The position numbers and the translations under genes were made by a program. Shown one piece after another: positions 25,878 to 33,867 of a DNA stretch of 64,000 nucleotides. This stretch comes from Nakamurella sp. PAMC28650 (GTDB lineage Bacteria > Actinomycetota > Actinomycetes > Mycobacteriales > Nakamurellaceae), in assembly GCF_014303395.1 (NCBI RefSeq), contig NZ_CP060298.1, forward strand, positions 4,235,001 to 4,299,000, given 5' to 3'. The notes under the pieces are model-generated. The model did no database searches, was not told the DNA's origin, and worked only from the letters and a program-made list of their open reading frames with translations. Every line of letters begins with the position of its first letter. Position 1 is the first letter of the stretch.

Positions 25878-26619
25878 CGGCAGATCACGCCGGGCCACCT
25901 GGGGTCCGATGGCAGTCGTGGCGCCCGCCTCGTTGGCGTTCCTCGCGGGAGTCACCGTGTGGGTCAACGCACACGACCCGAGAGCCGCCGCTGCGCCGCC
26001 CGCACCGACACCGACACCGCCGGTGGCACTCCAGACGGCGGTGTCGCCGGCCGGTCGGTCCACCTTGATCAGCAGCACCGATGCGGCGTTGGCGGCCCGG
26101 TACGCCCGTCTGGACCAGTTGTTGGTCCGGACCGAAGAGCAGGTCAAACAGTGGGACCAGGACACGAAGAGGTCCGTCGAGGCCACCAGGAAGGCAGTGG
26201 CGACACAGAAGGCGGCCACCGCATCGAGGGCCAGGGCGGCCGCCAAGGCCGCTGCAGCGGCCAGGGCCAGTGCGGCAGCCAGGGCCAGGTCGGCGGCAGC
26301 AGCGGCGACGTCCGCTGCACCCGTGCCCGGCTCCGCTCCCGTTGCTGCTCCTGTTCCTGTTCCCGTGCAGGCGAATTCCCCGTCCGCGCCCGTGATCCAG
26401 GCGGCGCCGGCCCCAGCCGTCCAGGCCGCGCCGGCACCCGCGCCCGCGCCGGTGGTCCAGGCCGCACCAGCGCCGCCACCCCCGCCGCCGCCACCACCCC
26501 CGCCGCCGCCGCCGCCACCGCCACCGCCACCGCCCCCACCACCGCCCCCGCCGGTCGCTGCCCCGGCGCCGGCGCCCGCGCCCGCTGCGCACACGAAGAC
26601 AGGAGCGTCGGGTGCCTGA
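25870..26619 (+). CDS. membrane-anchored Ala/Pro-rich protein with polyproline tract and HTxTGASG terminus
   Basis: 249 residues. The start ATG 25870 overlaps the previous gene by eight bases. One membrane helix (WGPMAVVAPASLAFLAGVTVWV) is followed by a charged helix (AARYARLDQLLVRTEEQVKQ, then WDQDTKRSVEATRKAVATQK) and a long Ala/Arg then Pro/Ala linker, with about 27 consecutive prolines at codons 26473-26553. The chain ends AAHTKTGASGA, nearly identical to the HTSTGASG stretch of the preceding protein. The architecture (anchor, coiled coil, rigid rod, small tip motif) suggests a spacer that presents the tip across the wall. Flavin attachment at TGAS by the adjacent ApbE is my inference. 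Confidence 0.72.
   Translation: MTDGRSRRATWGPMAVVAPASLAFLAGVTVWVNAHDPRAAAAPPAPTPTPPVALQTAVSPAGRSTLISSTDAALAARYARLDQLLVRTEEQVKQWDQDTKRSVEATRKAVATQKAATASRARAAAKAAAAARASAAARARSAAAAATSAAPVPGSAPVAAPVPVPVQANSPSAPVIQAAPAPAVQAAPAPAPAPVVQAAPAPPPPPPPPPPPPPPPPPPPPPPPPPPPVAAPAPAPAPAAHTKTGASGA
26473..26553 (+). repeat. polyproline codon tract
   Basis: About 27 consecutive CCN codons using CCG, CCA and CCC irregularly, so it is a coding tract and not a simple DNA microsatellite of one unit. It would form a polyproline-II rod and probably needs elongation factor P for translation. Confidence 0.8.
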
Positions 26620-27616
26620 TCTCGCGACGGAACTCCCCACGTGGGACCGGACGGACGTCCACCGGTTCCGGGCCATGGCATGTCAGATCACGGTGCAGCT
26701 GGTCGGCGCCGAACCCGAGGAGGCCGCCGACGCATTCAGGACCGTGGAGGAGATCTTCCGGGAGACCGAGTCCTCCTGCACCAGGTTCGATCCGGCCAGC
26801 CCCCTGATGACGGCCAACGGGGCGCCTCGCCGCTACCACGCCGTACCGTCACGATGTTTCGACGCCATTCTCGAGGCCTACGACGCCTACTGCGTCACGG
26901 GTGGGTTATTCGATCCGAGGGTGCTCGGCTCCCTGGAATCGTTGGGCTACGACAGGTCGCTGGCCTTCGACACCGGCGACGTCCGGATCGAGGTCCCGGC
27001 CGGCACGACGACATCCGACCCGGTGGTACATCCCTGGCTGCCACGCTTCCGGGAAGCGACCGGTTCGGTTCGGTTGGGGCCTAGGCGGATCGATCTGGGC
27101 GGGATCGGGAAGGGCCTTGCGGTCCGGTGGGCGATGTCCGCGCTCCGGTCCCACGGCACGGCCGCCCTCGTCGAGGCCGGCGGTGACCTTGCGACCCGGG
27201 GATCCGGACCTGAAGGCACCGGGTGGCGCGCGGCGGTCGAGAATCCCCTGGTCCCCGGCCGGGCGGCGCACCGGGAGCCGATCGCCGTCATCGACGCCTC
27301 GGACCGGGCCGTGGCCACCTCGTCCGTCCGACTGCGACACTGGCAGGTGGGGGGTCGAGAGGTGCACCACCTGATCGACCCGGCCACCGGCCGGCCGGCC
27401 GCCTCCCGGTTGGCCGCCGTCACGGTCATCCACGAGGATCCGGCCTGGGCCGAGGTCTGGAGCAAATCGCTGTTCGTCGCGGGGGCCGCAGACATCGGAG
27501 CGCTGGCCGAATCCCATGCGCTGGCTGCGATCTGGGTCGATTCGTCCGGTGGCATCTCGGTCAGTCCGGCGGCCGACACACGTGTGATCTGGCAGGTGTC
27601 CGATGCGGGCTCCTGA
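26612..27616 (+). CDS. apbE: FAD:protein FMN transferase (ApbE family)
   Basis: 334 residues from GTG 26612, overlapping the previous gene by eight bases. Motifs in order are FRAMACQITVQLVG (N-terminal strand), TGGLFDPRVLGSLESLGYDRS, RRIDLGGIGKGLAVRWAM (FAD pyrophosphate region), ALVEAGGDLATRGSG, and AVATSSVRLRHWQVGGREVHHLIDPATGRPAASRLAAVTVI carrying the metal-binding and H-x-I-D-P segment. The enzyme moves FMN from FAD to a Thr/Ser of an exported protein. No signal peptide or lipobox is evident at the chosen start. Its likely clients are the two TGAS-bearing proteins just upstream. Confidence 0.9.
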   Translation: MPDLATELPTWDRTDVHRFRAMACQITVQLVGAEPEEAADAFRTVEEIFRETESSCTRFDPASPLMTANGAPRRYHAVPSRCFDAILEAYDAYCVTGGLFDPRVLGSLESLGYDRSLAFDTGDVRIEVPAGTTTSDPVVHPWLPRFREATGSVRLGPRRIDLGGIGKGLAVRWAMSALRSHGTAALVEAGGDLATRGSGPEGTGWRAAVENPLVPGRAAHREPIAVIDASDRAVATSSVRLRHWQVGGREVHHLIDPATGRPAASRLAAVTVIHEDPAWAEVWSKSLFVAGAADIGALAESHALAAIWVDSSGGISVSPAADTRVIWQVSDAGS

Positions 27617-28292
27617 ATCCGCGTGCCTGGCTGCGCGGGCCGGTGTCGTCGCGTTGTCGGCAGCCTGCTGTGGAGTGCTGACCGGGTTCATCTGGCAGCA
27701 GATCGAAGGGAACAAGGTCGCTCTGTGGCTGGTCGCCCGAGCCGCTGGGGCCTCCGCTCTACTCCTGTTGACGGTCGCCACCCTGGCCGGCCTGTTGTTG
27801 TCCCATCCGGGCCGAGCCGGTATCCGGGGCTTGTCGCCGACCACCAGGTTGCGCCTGCACGTCTCGCTGACCGTCTTCGCTCTCGCCTTCACCGCACTTC
27901 ACGTCGTGGTGTTGGTCCTGGATCCCTACGCCAAGGTCGGCTGGGTCGGGGCGCTGGTCCCGATGGGAGCGGCCTACCGTCCGCTTCCGGTGACACTCGG
28001 GGTGATCTCGCTCTGGGCCGGGGCGGCGGCCGGGATCTCGGCGGCCCTGGCCGGCCGGATCCGGATCCGGTGGTGGCGGGGTCTGCACCGGGCGGCCGGC
28101 CTCTCCTGGCTCGCGGCCTGGGCCCACGCCGTTCTCGCCGGATCGGACAGCGGTCCATGGACAGCCGCCTATGTGGCGACCGGAATCGTCGTGCTCGCCG
28201 CCGCCTGGTGGCGTTACGCGGCTGGTCGACCGACACCGAATGCCGGGAAGGCTGCGCCGAAAGATATTCCCAGAGAGGTGATCTCCAGATGA
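27603..28292 (+). CDS. ferric reductase-like heme b membrane protein
   Basis: 229 residues; the start overlaps apbE by 14 bases. Six hydrophobic segments are present. Paired histidines on two helices (RLRLHVSLTVFALAFTALHVVVL, and GLHRAAGLSWLAAWAHAVLAG) fit bis-His heme b ligation as in the ferric-reductase/cytochrome b561-like transmembrane domain. No flavin or NAD domain is fused. It therefore probably passes electrons across the membrane from the NuoF-like and ferredoxin partners encoded next to the flavinylated exterior proteins. Confidence 0.82.
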   Translation: MRAPESACLAARAGVVALSAACCGVLTGFIWQQIEGNKVALWLVARAAGASALLLLTVATLAGLLLSHPGRAGIRGLSPTTRLRLHVSLTVFALAFTALHVVVLVLDPYAKVGWVGALVPMGAAYRPLPVTLGVISLWAGAAAGISAALAGRIRIRWWRGLHRAAGLSWLAAWAHAVLAGSDSGPWTAAYVATGIVVLAAAWWRYAAGRPTPNAGKAAPKDIPREVISR

Positions 28293-29530
28293 ACCGCCTC
28301 ACGCATGGCAAACCTCTGCTGGGTACAGACGTCATCGACATCGGTGATGCCTCTGGCGTCTTCCGCTCCGGGGACCAGCAGGTGCGCAGACACGACCGCC
28401 CGGCACACGAGGCCGCCTTCGGCCCAGTGACGGCCGGACTCGAGCCGAACTGGCTGGATCACCAGGTCCGCGCCATCGCTCTCACCGGCCGGGGTGGCGC
28501 CCACTTCCCGGTCGCCACCAAATGGCGGGCTGCACAGCAGGCCGACGTCGGCGGCTGGACCCTCGTGGTGAACGGAGGTGAGGGTGAACCTGCCTCGGGC
28601 AAGGATGCGTCCCTGTTGCAACTGAGACCGCACCTGGTGCTGGACGGTGCTGAACTCGCCGCGTCGATGATCGGGGCCGACCGGACCGTGCTCTGGCTGG
28701 CGCAGGAGGCGGGGGCGACGTTGCAGAGCATGCGTTCGGCCCTCGCGGAGCGGCGGACCGGGTCCACCCCGGCGCCGGAAATCGTCACCACCCCGGAGCG
28801 CTATCTGGCGGGCGAGTCGTCAGCCGTCATCAGAGCGGTCCACGGTGGCCCGGCACTCCCCCGCACGACGATGAACCCCGCGCAGCCGTGGGCGGGCGGC
28901 CCACCGGTCCTGGTGCACAACGTGGAGACGTTGGCCAGACTGGGTCTGCTGGCCCGGACCGGGGCGCGCCTGCACGAACCGACCTCGTTGGTGACGGTGA
29001 CCGACGAGGACCGCAGGTTCGTCGTCGAGGTGCCCGCCGCCCAGACCTTCGCCGAGCTCTTCGACCGGGTCGGAGTGCCTGCGCCGCAGGCAGTTCTACT
29101 CGGCGGCTACGGTGGTGAATGGGTGGGTTGGGCGGAGCTGGCTCCGCTGGCCGTCGATCCGCACTCGCTGCGGGAGGCCGGACGATCCCTCGGTGCCGGT
29201 GTCCTGATCGTCCTGCGGCAGGGGGCCTGCGGCCTCCGGATCACCGCATCCGTCGCCACCTGGCTGGCCGAGCAGAGTGCGGGCCAGTGCGGACCGTGCC
29301 GATTCGGGCTTCCTGACGTCGCGGAGCGCGTCTCGCGCCTCGCCGATCGTCGTGTGGGTCGGCGGGACCTGGAGCGACTGCACGAGATGATGGCCCTGGT
29401 CGATGGCCGGGGTGCCTGCCGACTGCCCGACGGGGCCCTGCGGATGATCCGCAGCGCACTACGGGAATTTCCGGCGGAGATCGACGACCACCGTCACGGT
29501 CGATGCCTCCAACTGGAGCGACGACGATGA
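28289..29530 (+). CDS. NuoF-like NADH:flavin/Fe-S oxidoreductase
   Basis: 413 residues from ATG 28289 (ATGA overlap). It has the FMN and NADH site of complex I subunit F: LTGRGGAHFPVATKWRAAQQ and WTLVVNGGEGEPASGKDASL, then the SLBB-like TFAELFDRVGVPAPQAVLLGGYGG. The 4Fe-4S motif is altered: SAGQCGPCRFG aligns with the usual SCGKCTPCREG so that the first Cys is Ala. A later Cys is present (GRGACRLPDG). It likely oxidises NAD(P)H and feeds the ferredoxin and heme proteins of the operon rather than complex I, whose other genes are absent. Confidence 0.85.
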   Translation: MNRLTHGKPLLGTDVIDIGDASGVFRSGDQQVRRHDRPAHEAAFGPVTAGLEPNWLDHQVRAIALTGRGGAHFPVATKWRAAQQADVGGWTLVVNGGEGEPASGKDASLLQLRPHLVLDGAELAASMIGADRTVLWLAQEAGATLQSMRSALAERRTGSTPAPEIVTTPERYLAGESSAVIRAVHGGPALPRTTMNPAQPWAGGPPVLVHNVETLARLGLLARTGARLHEPTSLVTVTDEDRRFVVEVPAAQTFAELFDRVGVPAPQAVLLGGYGGEWVGWAELAPLAVDPHSLREAGRSLGAGVLIVLRQGACGLRITASVATWLAEQSAGQCGPCRFGLPDVAERVSRLADRRVGRRDLERLHEMMALVDGRGACRLPDGALRMIRSALREFPAEIDDHRHGRCLQLERRR

Positions 29531-29784
29531 GGGGCGCCCGCCGGGCCGACTTCGTCGACGAGGGCGACAAGACCGAGAAGGCCGAGAAGGCAAGGCTCCG
29601 AATCGATCCGGTCTCCTGTGAAGGCCTCGGTATGTGCGCGCACCTGGCGCCGAGGCTCATCGACCTCGACCCGTGGGGCTTCCCGGTGCTCCCCCTGACC
29701 GACCTGGAGGGACCGGACCGGCGCGCTGCCGTGCGTGCGGTGCGCGCATGCCCGCGACGGGCTCTGCACGTGTCCGTGGAGTGA
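29527..29784 (+). CDS. ferredoxin, 3Fe-4S or single-cluster type
   Basis: 85 residues from ATG 29527, in an ATGA overlap. RLRIDPVSCEGLGMCAHLAPRLIDLDPWGFPVL and AVRAVRACPRRALHVS give a C-x5-C...C-P pattern, missing the central Cys of a 4Fe-4S site; this is typical of actinobacterial 3Fe-4S ferredoxins that partner with P450s and oxidoreductases. The N-terminus is lysine/glutamate rich. As the last gene of the operon it is likely the soluble electron carrier between the NuoF-like protein and the membrane heme protein. Confidence 0.87.
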   Translation: MRGARRADFVDEGDKTEKAEKARLRIDPVSCEGLGMCAHLAPRLIDLDPWGFPVLPLTDLEGPDRRAAVRAVRACPRRALHVSVE

Positions 29785-29811
29785 GCCTCCGACCACCACG
29801 ATCGAGCCGCG

Positions 29812-30486
29812 TCAGTCGTCTGCCGGGCCGGTCGTGGTGGTCACCGGTCGGTCGTCTCCCGTGGTGCGGACTCGCGTGGTCGGTGCCGGTGGCGCCGCTG
29901 CCGGGACGGTGGCCGGCGAACTCGACCCGGCACGTCCGGGCGGCGGTGGAACCGGAGGCATCGGCGGGATCGTCGGAGTCGTCACCGGTGTCGGTGCCGG
30001 TATGACGGCCGGACCCGCGGAGGTCGGCTGGGCCGGGCCCCCGTTCGAGTAGAGCGAGGGGAAGGAGTCCGACGTCGGCGGCGTGGCGACCGGCGGTGCC
30101 ACGCCGTTCGGCACCGGTCTGGCCGGGAGGGATCTCGGTGCTACCGATTTCGGTGGTGCAGATTTCGCCGGTACAGGTTTCGGTGGTGCAGATTTCGTCG
30201 GGACCGCCTTCGGCGGTACAGGTCTGGAGGAAGCGGATCCTGACGGGACGGAATCGGAGGAGGCACCCGCACGGTGTCCGGGGACCGGACCCGGGGCCGC
30301 CGACGAGGCGGCGGCAGCAGTCGCAGGGACCGGAACCGCGATCACCACGGATTCCGACGGCGGCGCGGCCAGTGGCATCGCCGAGACGATGGCAGCGACG
30401 GCCGTCAGGGCGCATCCGGTGAACAGAAGTGCCACGAGCAGGCGCGTGACGACTCCCCGCAGCGGCATGAGGATGATGGTACCCAC
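29812..30486 (-). CDS. exported Pro/Ser-rich protein
   Basis: 224 residues (an ATG at 30468 is an alternative start). LRGVVTRLLVALLFTGCALTAVAAIVSAMPL is a membrane anchor or signal sequence with a Cys that could be a weak lipobox (LFTGC). The rest is low complexity, with a degenerate repeat of the type KxxPPKxVPAKSAPP around residues 85-120, then PIPPMPPVPPPP. No domain is recognisable. It converges on the ferredoxin gene and is divergent from the response regulator. It resembles the Pro-rich spacers of the neighbouring operon but has no TGAS tip. Confidence 0.6.
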   Translation of the reverse strand: MGTIILMPLRGVVTRLLVALLFTGCALTAVAAIVSAMPLAAPPSESVVIAVPVPATAAAASSAAPGPVPGHRAGASSDSVPSGSASSRPVPPKAVPTKSAPPKPVPAKSAPPKSVAPRSLPARPVPNGVAPPVATPPTSDSFPSLYSNGGPAQPTSAGPAVIPAPTPVTTPTIPPMPPVPPPPGRAGSSSPATVPAAAPPAPTTRVRTTGDDRPVTTTTGPADD

Positions 30487-30510
30487 ACCGCACGGGAGGA
30501 GGCTTCACCG

Positions 30511-31164
30511 ATGAAGGTGCTCGTCGTCGAAGACGATCCTGCCGTCTTCGTCCCGCTGCTGGAAGGTCTGCGCCGCAACGGACTCGAGGTCGATCACGCT
30601 CGGACCGGTACGGAAGTGGTCGCCGCTGCTCGTCATGTCGACCTGGTGCTGCTGGACCTGGGCCTCCCCGACGCCGATGGGCTCGACGTATTGAAGGCTC
30701 TGCGTCAGAGCAGCGACGTCCCGGTGATCGTGGTCACCGCGAGAGGTGACGAAACCGATCGGGTGGTGGGGCTGGAACTGGGCGCAGACGACTACGTCGT
30801 CAAACCGTTCTCCGTACGCGAGCTCAGCGCCCGCATCCGGGCCATCGCACGGCGACGGCGGATCGAGGCACCCCTGGAGACCGGCCGGCTTCGGATCGAC
30901 CGCACCCGGCGATCGACGTGGATCGACGGCAGTTCGGTACAGCTGACGGCCAAGGAATTCGAACTGCTCGCAGTTCTCGCGGAGCAGCCCGGACGGGTCG
31001 TTCCGCGCAGCGAACTGCTGGCCCGGGTCTGGGATCCGATCTGGCACGGCTCGGGCAAGTCCCTGGACGTCCATGTCTCGGTCATCCGCCGGAAGCTCGG
31101 CGCGCCCGAACTGATCGAGACGGTCCGGGGCGTCGGCTACCGGCTCGTCGAGAACTGCGAATGA
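30511..31164 (+). CDS. OmpR-family response regulator
   Basis: 217 residues from ATG 30511 with GGGAGGAGG upstream. The receiver domain has the acidic pair VVEDDPAV, phospho-acceptor Asp in LVLLDLGLPDADGL, TARGDETDRVVGLELGADDYVVKPF with the conserved Thr and Lys. The C-terminal winged helix has LTAKEFELLAVLAEQPGRVVPRSELLARVW and KSLDVHVSVIRRKLGAPELIETVRGVGYRL. Its stop overlaps the histidine kinase start. Being divergent from the Pro-rich protein gene and downstream of the electron-transfer operon, it could control either. Confidence 0.93.
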   Translation: MKVLVVEDDPAVFVPLLEGLRRNGLEVDHARTGTEVVAAARHVDLVLLDLGLPDADGLDVLKALRQSSDVPVIVVTARGDETDRVVGLELGADDYVVKPFSVRELSARIRAIARRRRIEAPLETGRLRIDRTRRSTWIDGSSVQLTAKEFELLAVLAEQPGRVVPRSELLARVWDPIWHGSGKSLDVHVSVIRRKLGAPELIETVRGVGYRLVENCE

Positions 31165-32555
31165 CACGGCGACTCGTCCTGGCCCTGGTGGCCCTCACGG
31201 CAGCGGTGGCCATCGCGCTGGCCGTGCCCCTGGTCGTCATGGTCGACCGGGATCAGCGGGCCGCGTTCGTGTCCAGGATGCAGGTGGACGCGCTGCTCAC
31301 CTCAGCGCAGCTGTCGGTGCAGCCGACGGAGCTCTGGGCCACCACCATTTCGGCCGCGGCTGCCCGCACCAAGGCCCGCATCATCATCGTCCGACCCGAT
31401 CTGAGCCTGGCCGCCGATTCAAACATGAGCGCACTGGACCGGACCTTCGACCGGCCGGAGATTCGTCGCGCCCTGTCCGGTCAACTGGCCTCGGACACCA
31501 GGACGTCGCTCACTCTCGGGGGCACGCTGCGGTACGTCGCAGCTCCGGTCGTCCAACACTCGAAGGTGGTGGCGGCCGTCAGGTTGAGCCTCCCCGAGGA
31601 CGTGGTCGACGACGTGGTGGCGCGCACCGGTCGATCGCTGGCCATCTTCATCGCCAGCGTCGTCCTCGCGGCTGCCCTGGTCGCCTGGCTGTTGGCACGC
31701 TCGCTCGCTGCGCCGCTGCACCGACTCGCCGGAGTGGCCGGGCGACTGCCCGCTAATCTCGCCCTCCGCGGCGATGTGGACCACGGACCGTCCGAGGTCC
31801 GCCAGGTTGCTGCTGCCCTCAACGCGACCGCCGGCCATCTCGACGCACTGGTGACACGGCAACAACGGGTCGCGGCCGATGCCTCGCACCATCTGCGGAC
31901 CCCGCTGACCGGAATCCGGCTGCGGCTGGAGGCCATCGAGGATCTGACCTCGGACGAGGTCGTCCGCACGAACGCCGGTGCGGCGCTCGCCGAGGTCGAC
32001 CGCCTCGCACGCCGGCTGGACCAGGTGCTCGCACTCGCCATCAGCGATTCCGGTCCGGCGTCGACCGCGGTGCCGGCGTCCGACATCATCCGCAGCCGGA
32101 TCGCCACCTGGCAGACGTCTGCGAAGGAATACCGCATCCTGCTGAAGGCCACGGTGGCGAGCGGGCTCGTCATCGAGGCACCGGCCGAGGTCCTGGACCG
32201 GGTGATCGACGAGTTGGTGGGAAACGCCCTTCGCTACGCAAGCCACCGGATCGACGTGCGACTCGCCCAGGCCGGCGCGATGGTCACGCTGACGGTGGCC
32301 GACGACGGGCCGGGACTCGCTCCCGAAGAACGGGAAACGGTCTTCGAGCGGTTCGCCCGGGGTTCGCAAGCCGTCCCGGGTGGCAGCGGGCTCGGACTGG
32401 CACTGGTGCGGGACAGTGCGAGGAATGCCGGGGGCGACGCAGTCGCCCAACCGTCGCCCACCGGCGGCCTGCAGATCGTCACCACCTGGCTGACCGCGAC
32501 GAGCGATCTCCCGCCGGTTGCCAGGGTGGCAGAAGACCTGCCGCACCATTCCTGA
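31161..32555 (+). CDS. sensor histidine kinase
   Basis: 464 residues from ATG 31161 (ATGA overlap with the regulator). A first helix (LVLALVALTAAVAIALAVPLVVMV), a sensor domain of about 120 residues, a second helix (SLAIFIASVVLAAALVAWLLARS) and a HAMP-like linker are followed by the H box (RVAADASHHLRTPLTGIRLRLEAIE), N box (VIDELVGNALRYAS) and G boxes (VADDGPGLAPEERETVFERFARG, GGSGLGLALVRD). The external loop has no recognisable ligand fold. Together with the regulator it forms a complete two-component system. Confidence 0.92.
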   Translation: MTRRLVLALVALTAAVAIALAVPLVVMVDRDQRAAFVSRMQVDALLTSAQLSVQPTELWATTISAAAARTKARIIIVRPDLSLAADSNMSALDRTFDRPEIRRALSGQLASDTRTSLTLGGTLRYVAAPVVQHSKVVAAVRLSLPEDVVDDVVARTGRSLAIFIASVVLAAALVAWLLARSLAAPLHRLAGVAGRLPANLALRGDVDHGPSEVRQVAAALNATAGHLDALVTRQQRVAADASHHLRTPLTGIRLRLEAIEDLTSDEVVRTNAGAALAEVDRLARRLDQVLALAISDSGPASTAVPASDIIRSRIATWQTSAKEYRILLKATVASGLVIEAPAEVLDRVIDELVGNALRYASHRIDVRLAQAGAMVTLTVADDGPGLAPEERETVFERFARGSQAVPGGSGLGLALVRDSARNAGGDAVAQPSPTGGLQIVTTWLTATSDLPPVARVAEDLPHHS

Positions 32556-32593
32556 TCCGATCTGGCGTCGACGTCGTCATCCCTGCACGCCGC

Positions 32594-32612
32594 CGGCCCG
32601 ACCGACGGGCCG
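32594..32612. terminator. hairpin between convergent genes
   Basis: CGGCCCG and CGGGCCG pair perfectly over seven bases with loop ACCGA, between the histidine kinase stop and the convergent GGDEF gene stop. There is no T-run on either strand, common for actinobacterial terminators. Confidence 0.5.
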
Positions 32613-32640
32613 CCCACCACCGGGCGACCGCCGGCACGAC

Positions 32641-33633
32641 TCAGCTCCCGTGGCTCGTGCGCCGCCCCTCGGGATCGCCGACGCCGGGTGGCATCAGCAG
32701 CCGGCGCGGCCGGAATCCGGGAGGAACCTGCCCACGTGCCCTGCGATCGGCCGACTGCTTCTGCCGATACATCTTCCGATCCACCTCGTCGATGACGCCG
32801 TGCACGTCACGCGGCTCGTCGAGGGTGATCGCGCCGACCCCGGCGGTGAGGGTGACGGTGATCCCGTCCAATTGGAACGGAGCGCCGAGGGCCGCCTGCA
32901 CACGCCCTTGCAGCACCGCCGGTGTCGGTGAGGCGACACCGAGCTCGGCGCAGATGACGAACTCGTCTCCCGCCAGACGGGCCACGGTGTCCCCGGCTCT
33001 CAGCGCTCCGCGGAGCCGGCGAGCGACCTGCTGCAGTAGCTGGTCCCCGACAGCGTGGCCGTGGGTGTCGTTGACCGACTTGAAACCGTCCAGGTCCAGC
33101 AGCATGACCAGGACCTGGGCGCACTGACGTCCGAGCCGGGCCATCGATGTTTCGAGGCGATCGATGAGCAGGACCCGGTTGGGCAGACCCGTGAGGGGAT
33201 CATGGGTCGCAGCTCTGAGCCACTGCTCCTCCTGCGCTGCTCGTGCAGTCACGTCGCAGCAGATCAGGCCGATCACCCGGGCACCGTCCGAATCGATGGT
33301 GTGTGCCAACGACTCGATCCGGATCACCCGCCCGTCCGCGCGGACCAGATCGGTCTCGAAGGAGGTCGGGGGCAGTTTCAGCCGGCACCGGTCGTGCAAC
33401 GCCAGACGACGGCGTAGGCCGGGGACCTCGCTGGGGTGGACGAGATCCAGCACGTCGCGCCCCACCAGGGACCCGGGAAGTTCCAGCATCTCGTCGGCGG
33501 CCGCGTTGGCGTAGCTGATCCGCCCCCGCTGCAGCACCACCACGGCGGCCGGCGTGGACGTCAGCATCTGGGTGAGAGCTTCCGACACCTCTGCGGCGGG
33601 ACGGGCCAGAGTCGGCTCCTCCGAGTGATCCAT
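32641..33633 (-). CDS. PAS-GGDEF diguanylate cyclase-like protein
   Basis: 330 residues. Residues about 15-135 are a PAS domain (TSTPAAVVVLQRGRISYANAAADEMLELPGSLVGRDVLDLVHP). The GGDEF domain begins at ATHDPLTGLPNRVLLIDRLE, continues VLVMLLDLDGFKSVNDTHGHAVGDQLLQQVARRL and carries the signature as LAGDEF, a variant still found in active cyclases. No EAL domain and no membrane helix are present, so it should be cytosolic. It probably makes cyclic di-GMP in response to a PAS signal. It may share a promoter region with nothing else: 234 bases separate it from the next gene. Confidence 0.9.
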   Translation of the reverse strand: MDHSEEPTLARPAAEVSEALTQMLTSTPAAVVVLQRGRISYANAAADEMLELPGSLVGRDVLDLVHPSEVPGLRRRLALHDRCRLKLPPTSFETDLVRADGRVIRIESLAHTIDSDGARVIGLICCDVTARAAQEEQWLRAATHDPLTGLPNRVLLIDRLETSMARLGRQCAQVLVMLLDLDGFKSVNDTHGHAVGDQLLQQVARRLRGALRAGDTVARLAGDEFVICAELGVASPTPAVLQGRVQAALGAPFQLDGITVTLTAGVGAITLDEPRDVHGVIDEVDRKMYRQKQSADRRARGQVPPGFRPRRLLMPPGVGDPEGRRTSHGS

Positions 33634-33867
33634 GAACCTGTCCCGTCGTGCTTCGTGGGCTGCGCACCCCGATCCGGCCCCTGCGCAGTCCTGCTCGTCG
33701 ACAGCGGGAGGTTCGCGCTGGTCGAAGGGATGAGTGCCCCGGCTGACCCGAACAAAACCCGATGACGGACAGACCCACCATTAGGGTGGCGCGGGCACCG
33801 GGATTTCACAGGAGGCTCTCGAGCGCCAGGTGGACGTGTGCGGACCGGGGTCCTCGCAAGCGACGGG

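Noticed and set aside
25209-26681. Long minus-strand ORF with a glycine-repeat protein resembling PE_PGRS
   Set aside because: It is the mirror of the Pro/Ala codons of the two rightward genes, which have proper starts, ribosome sites and overlaps with apbE.
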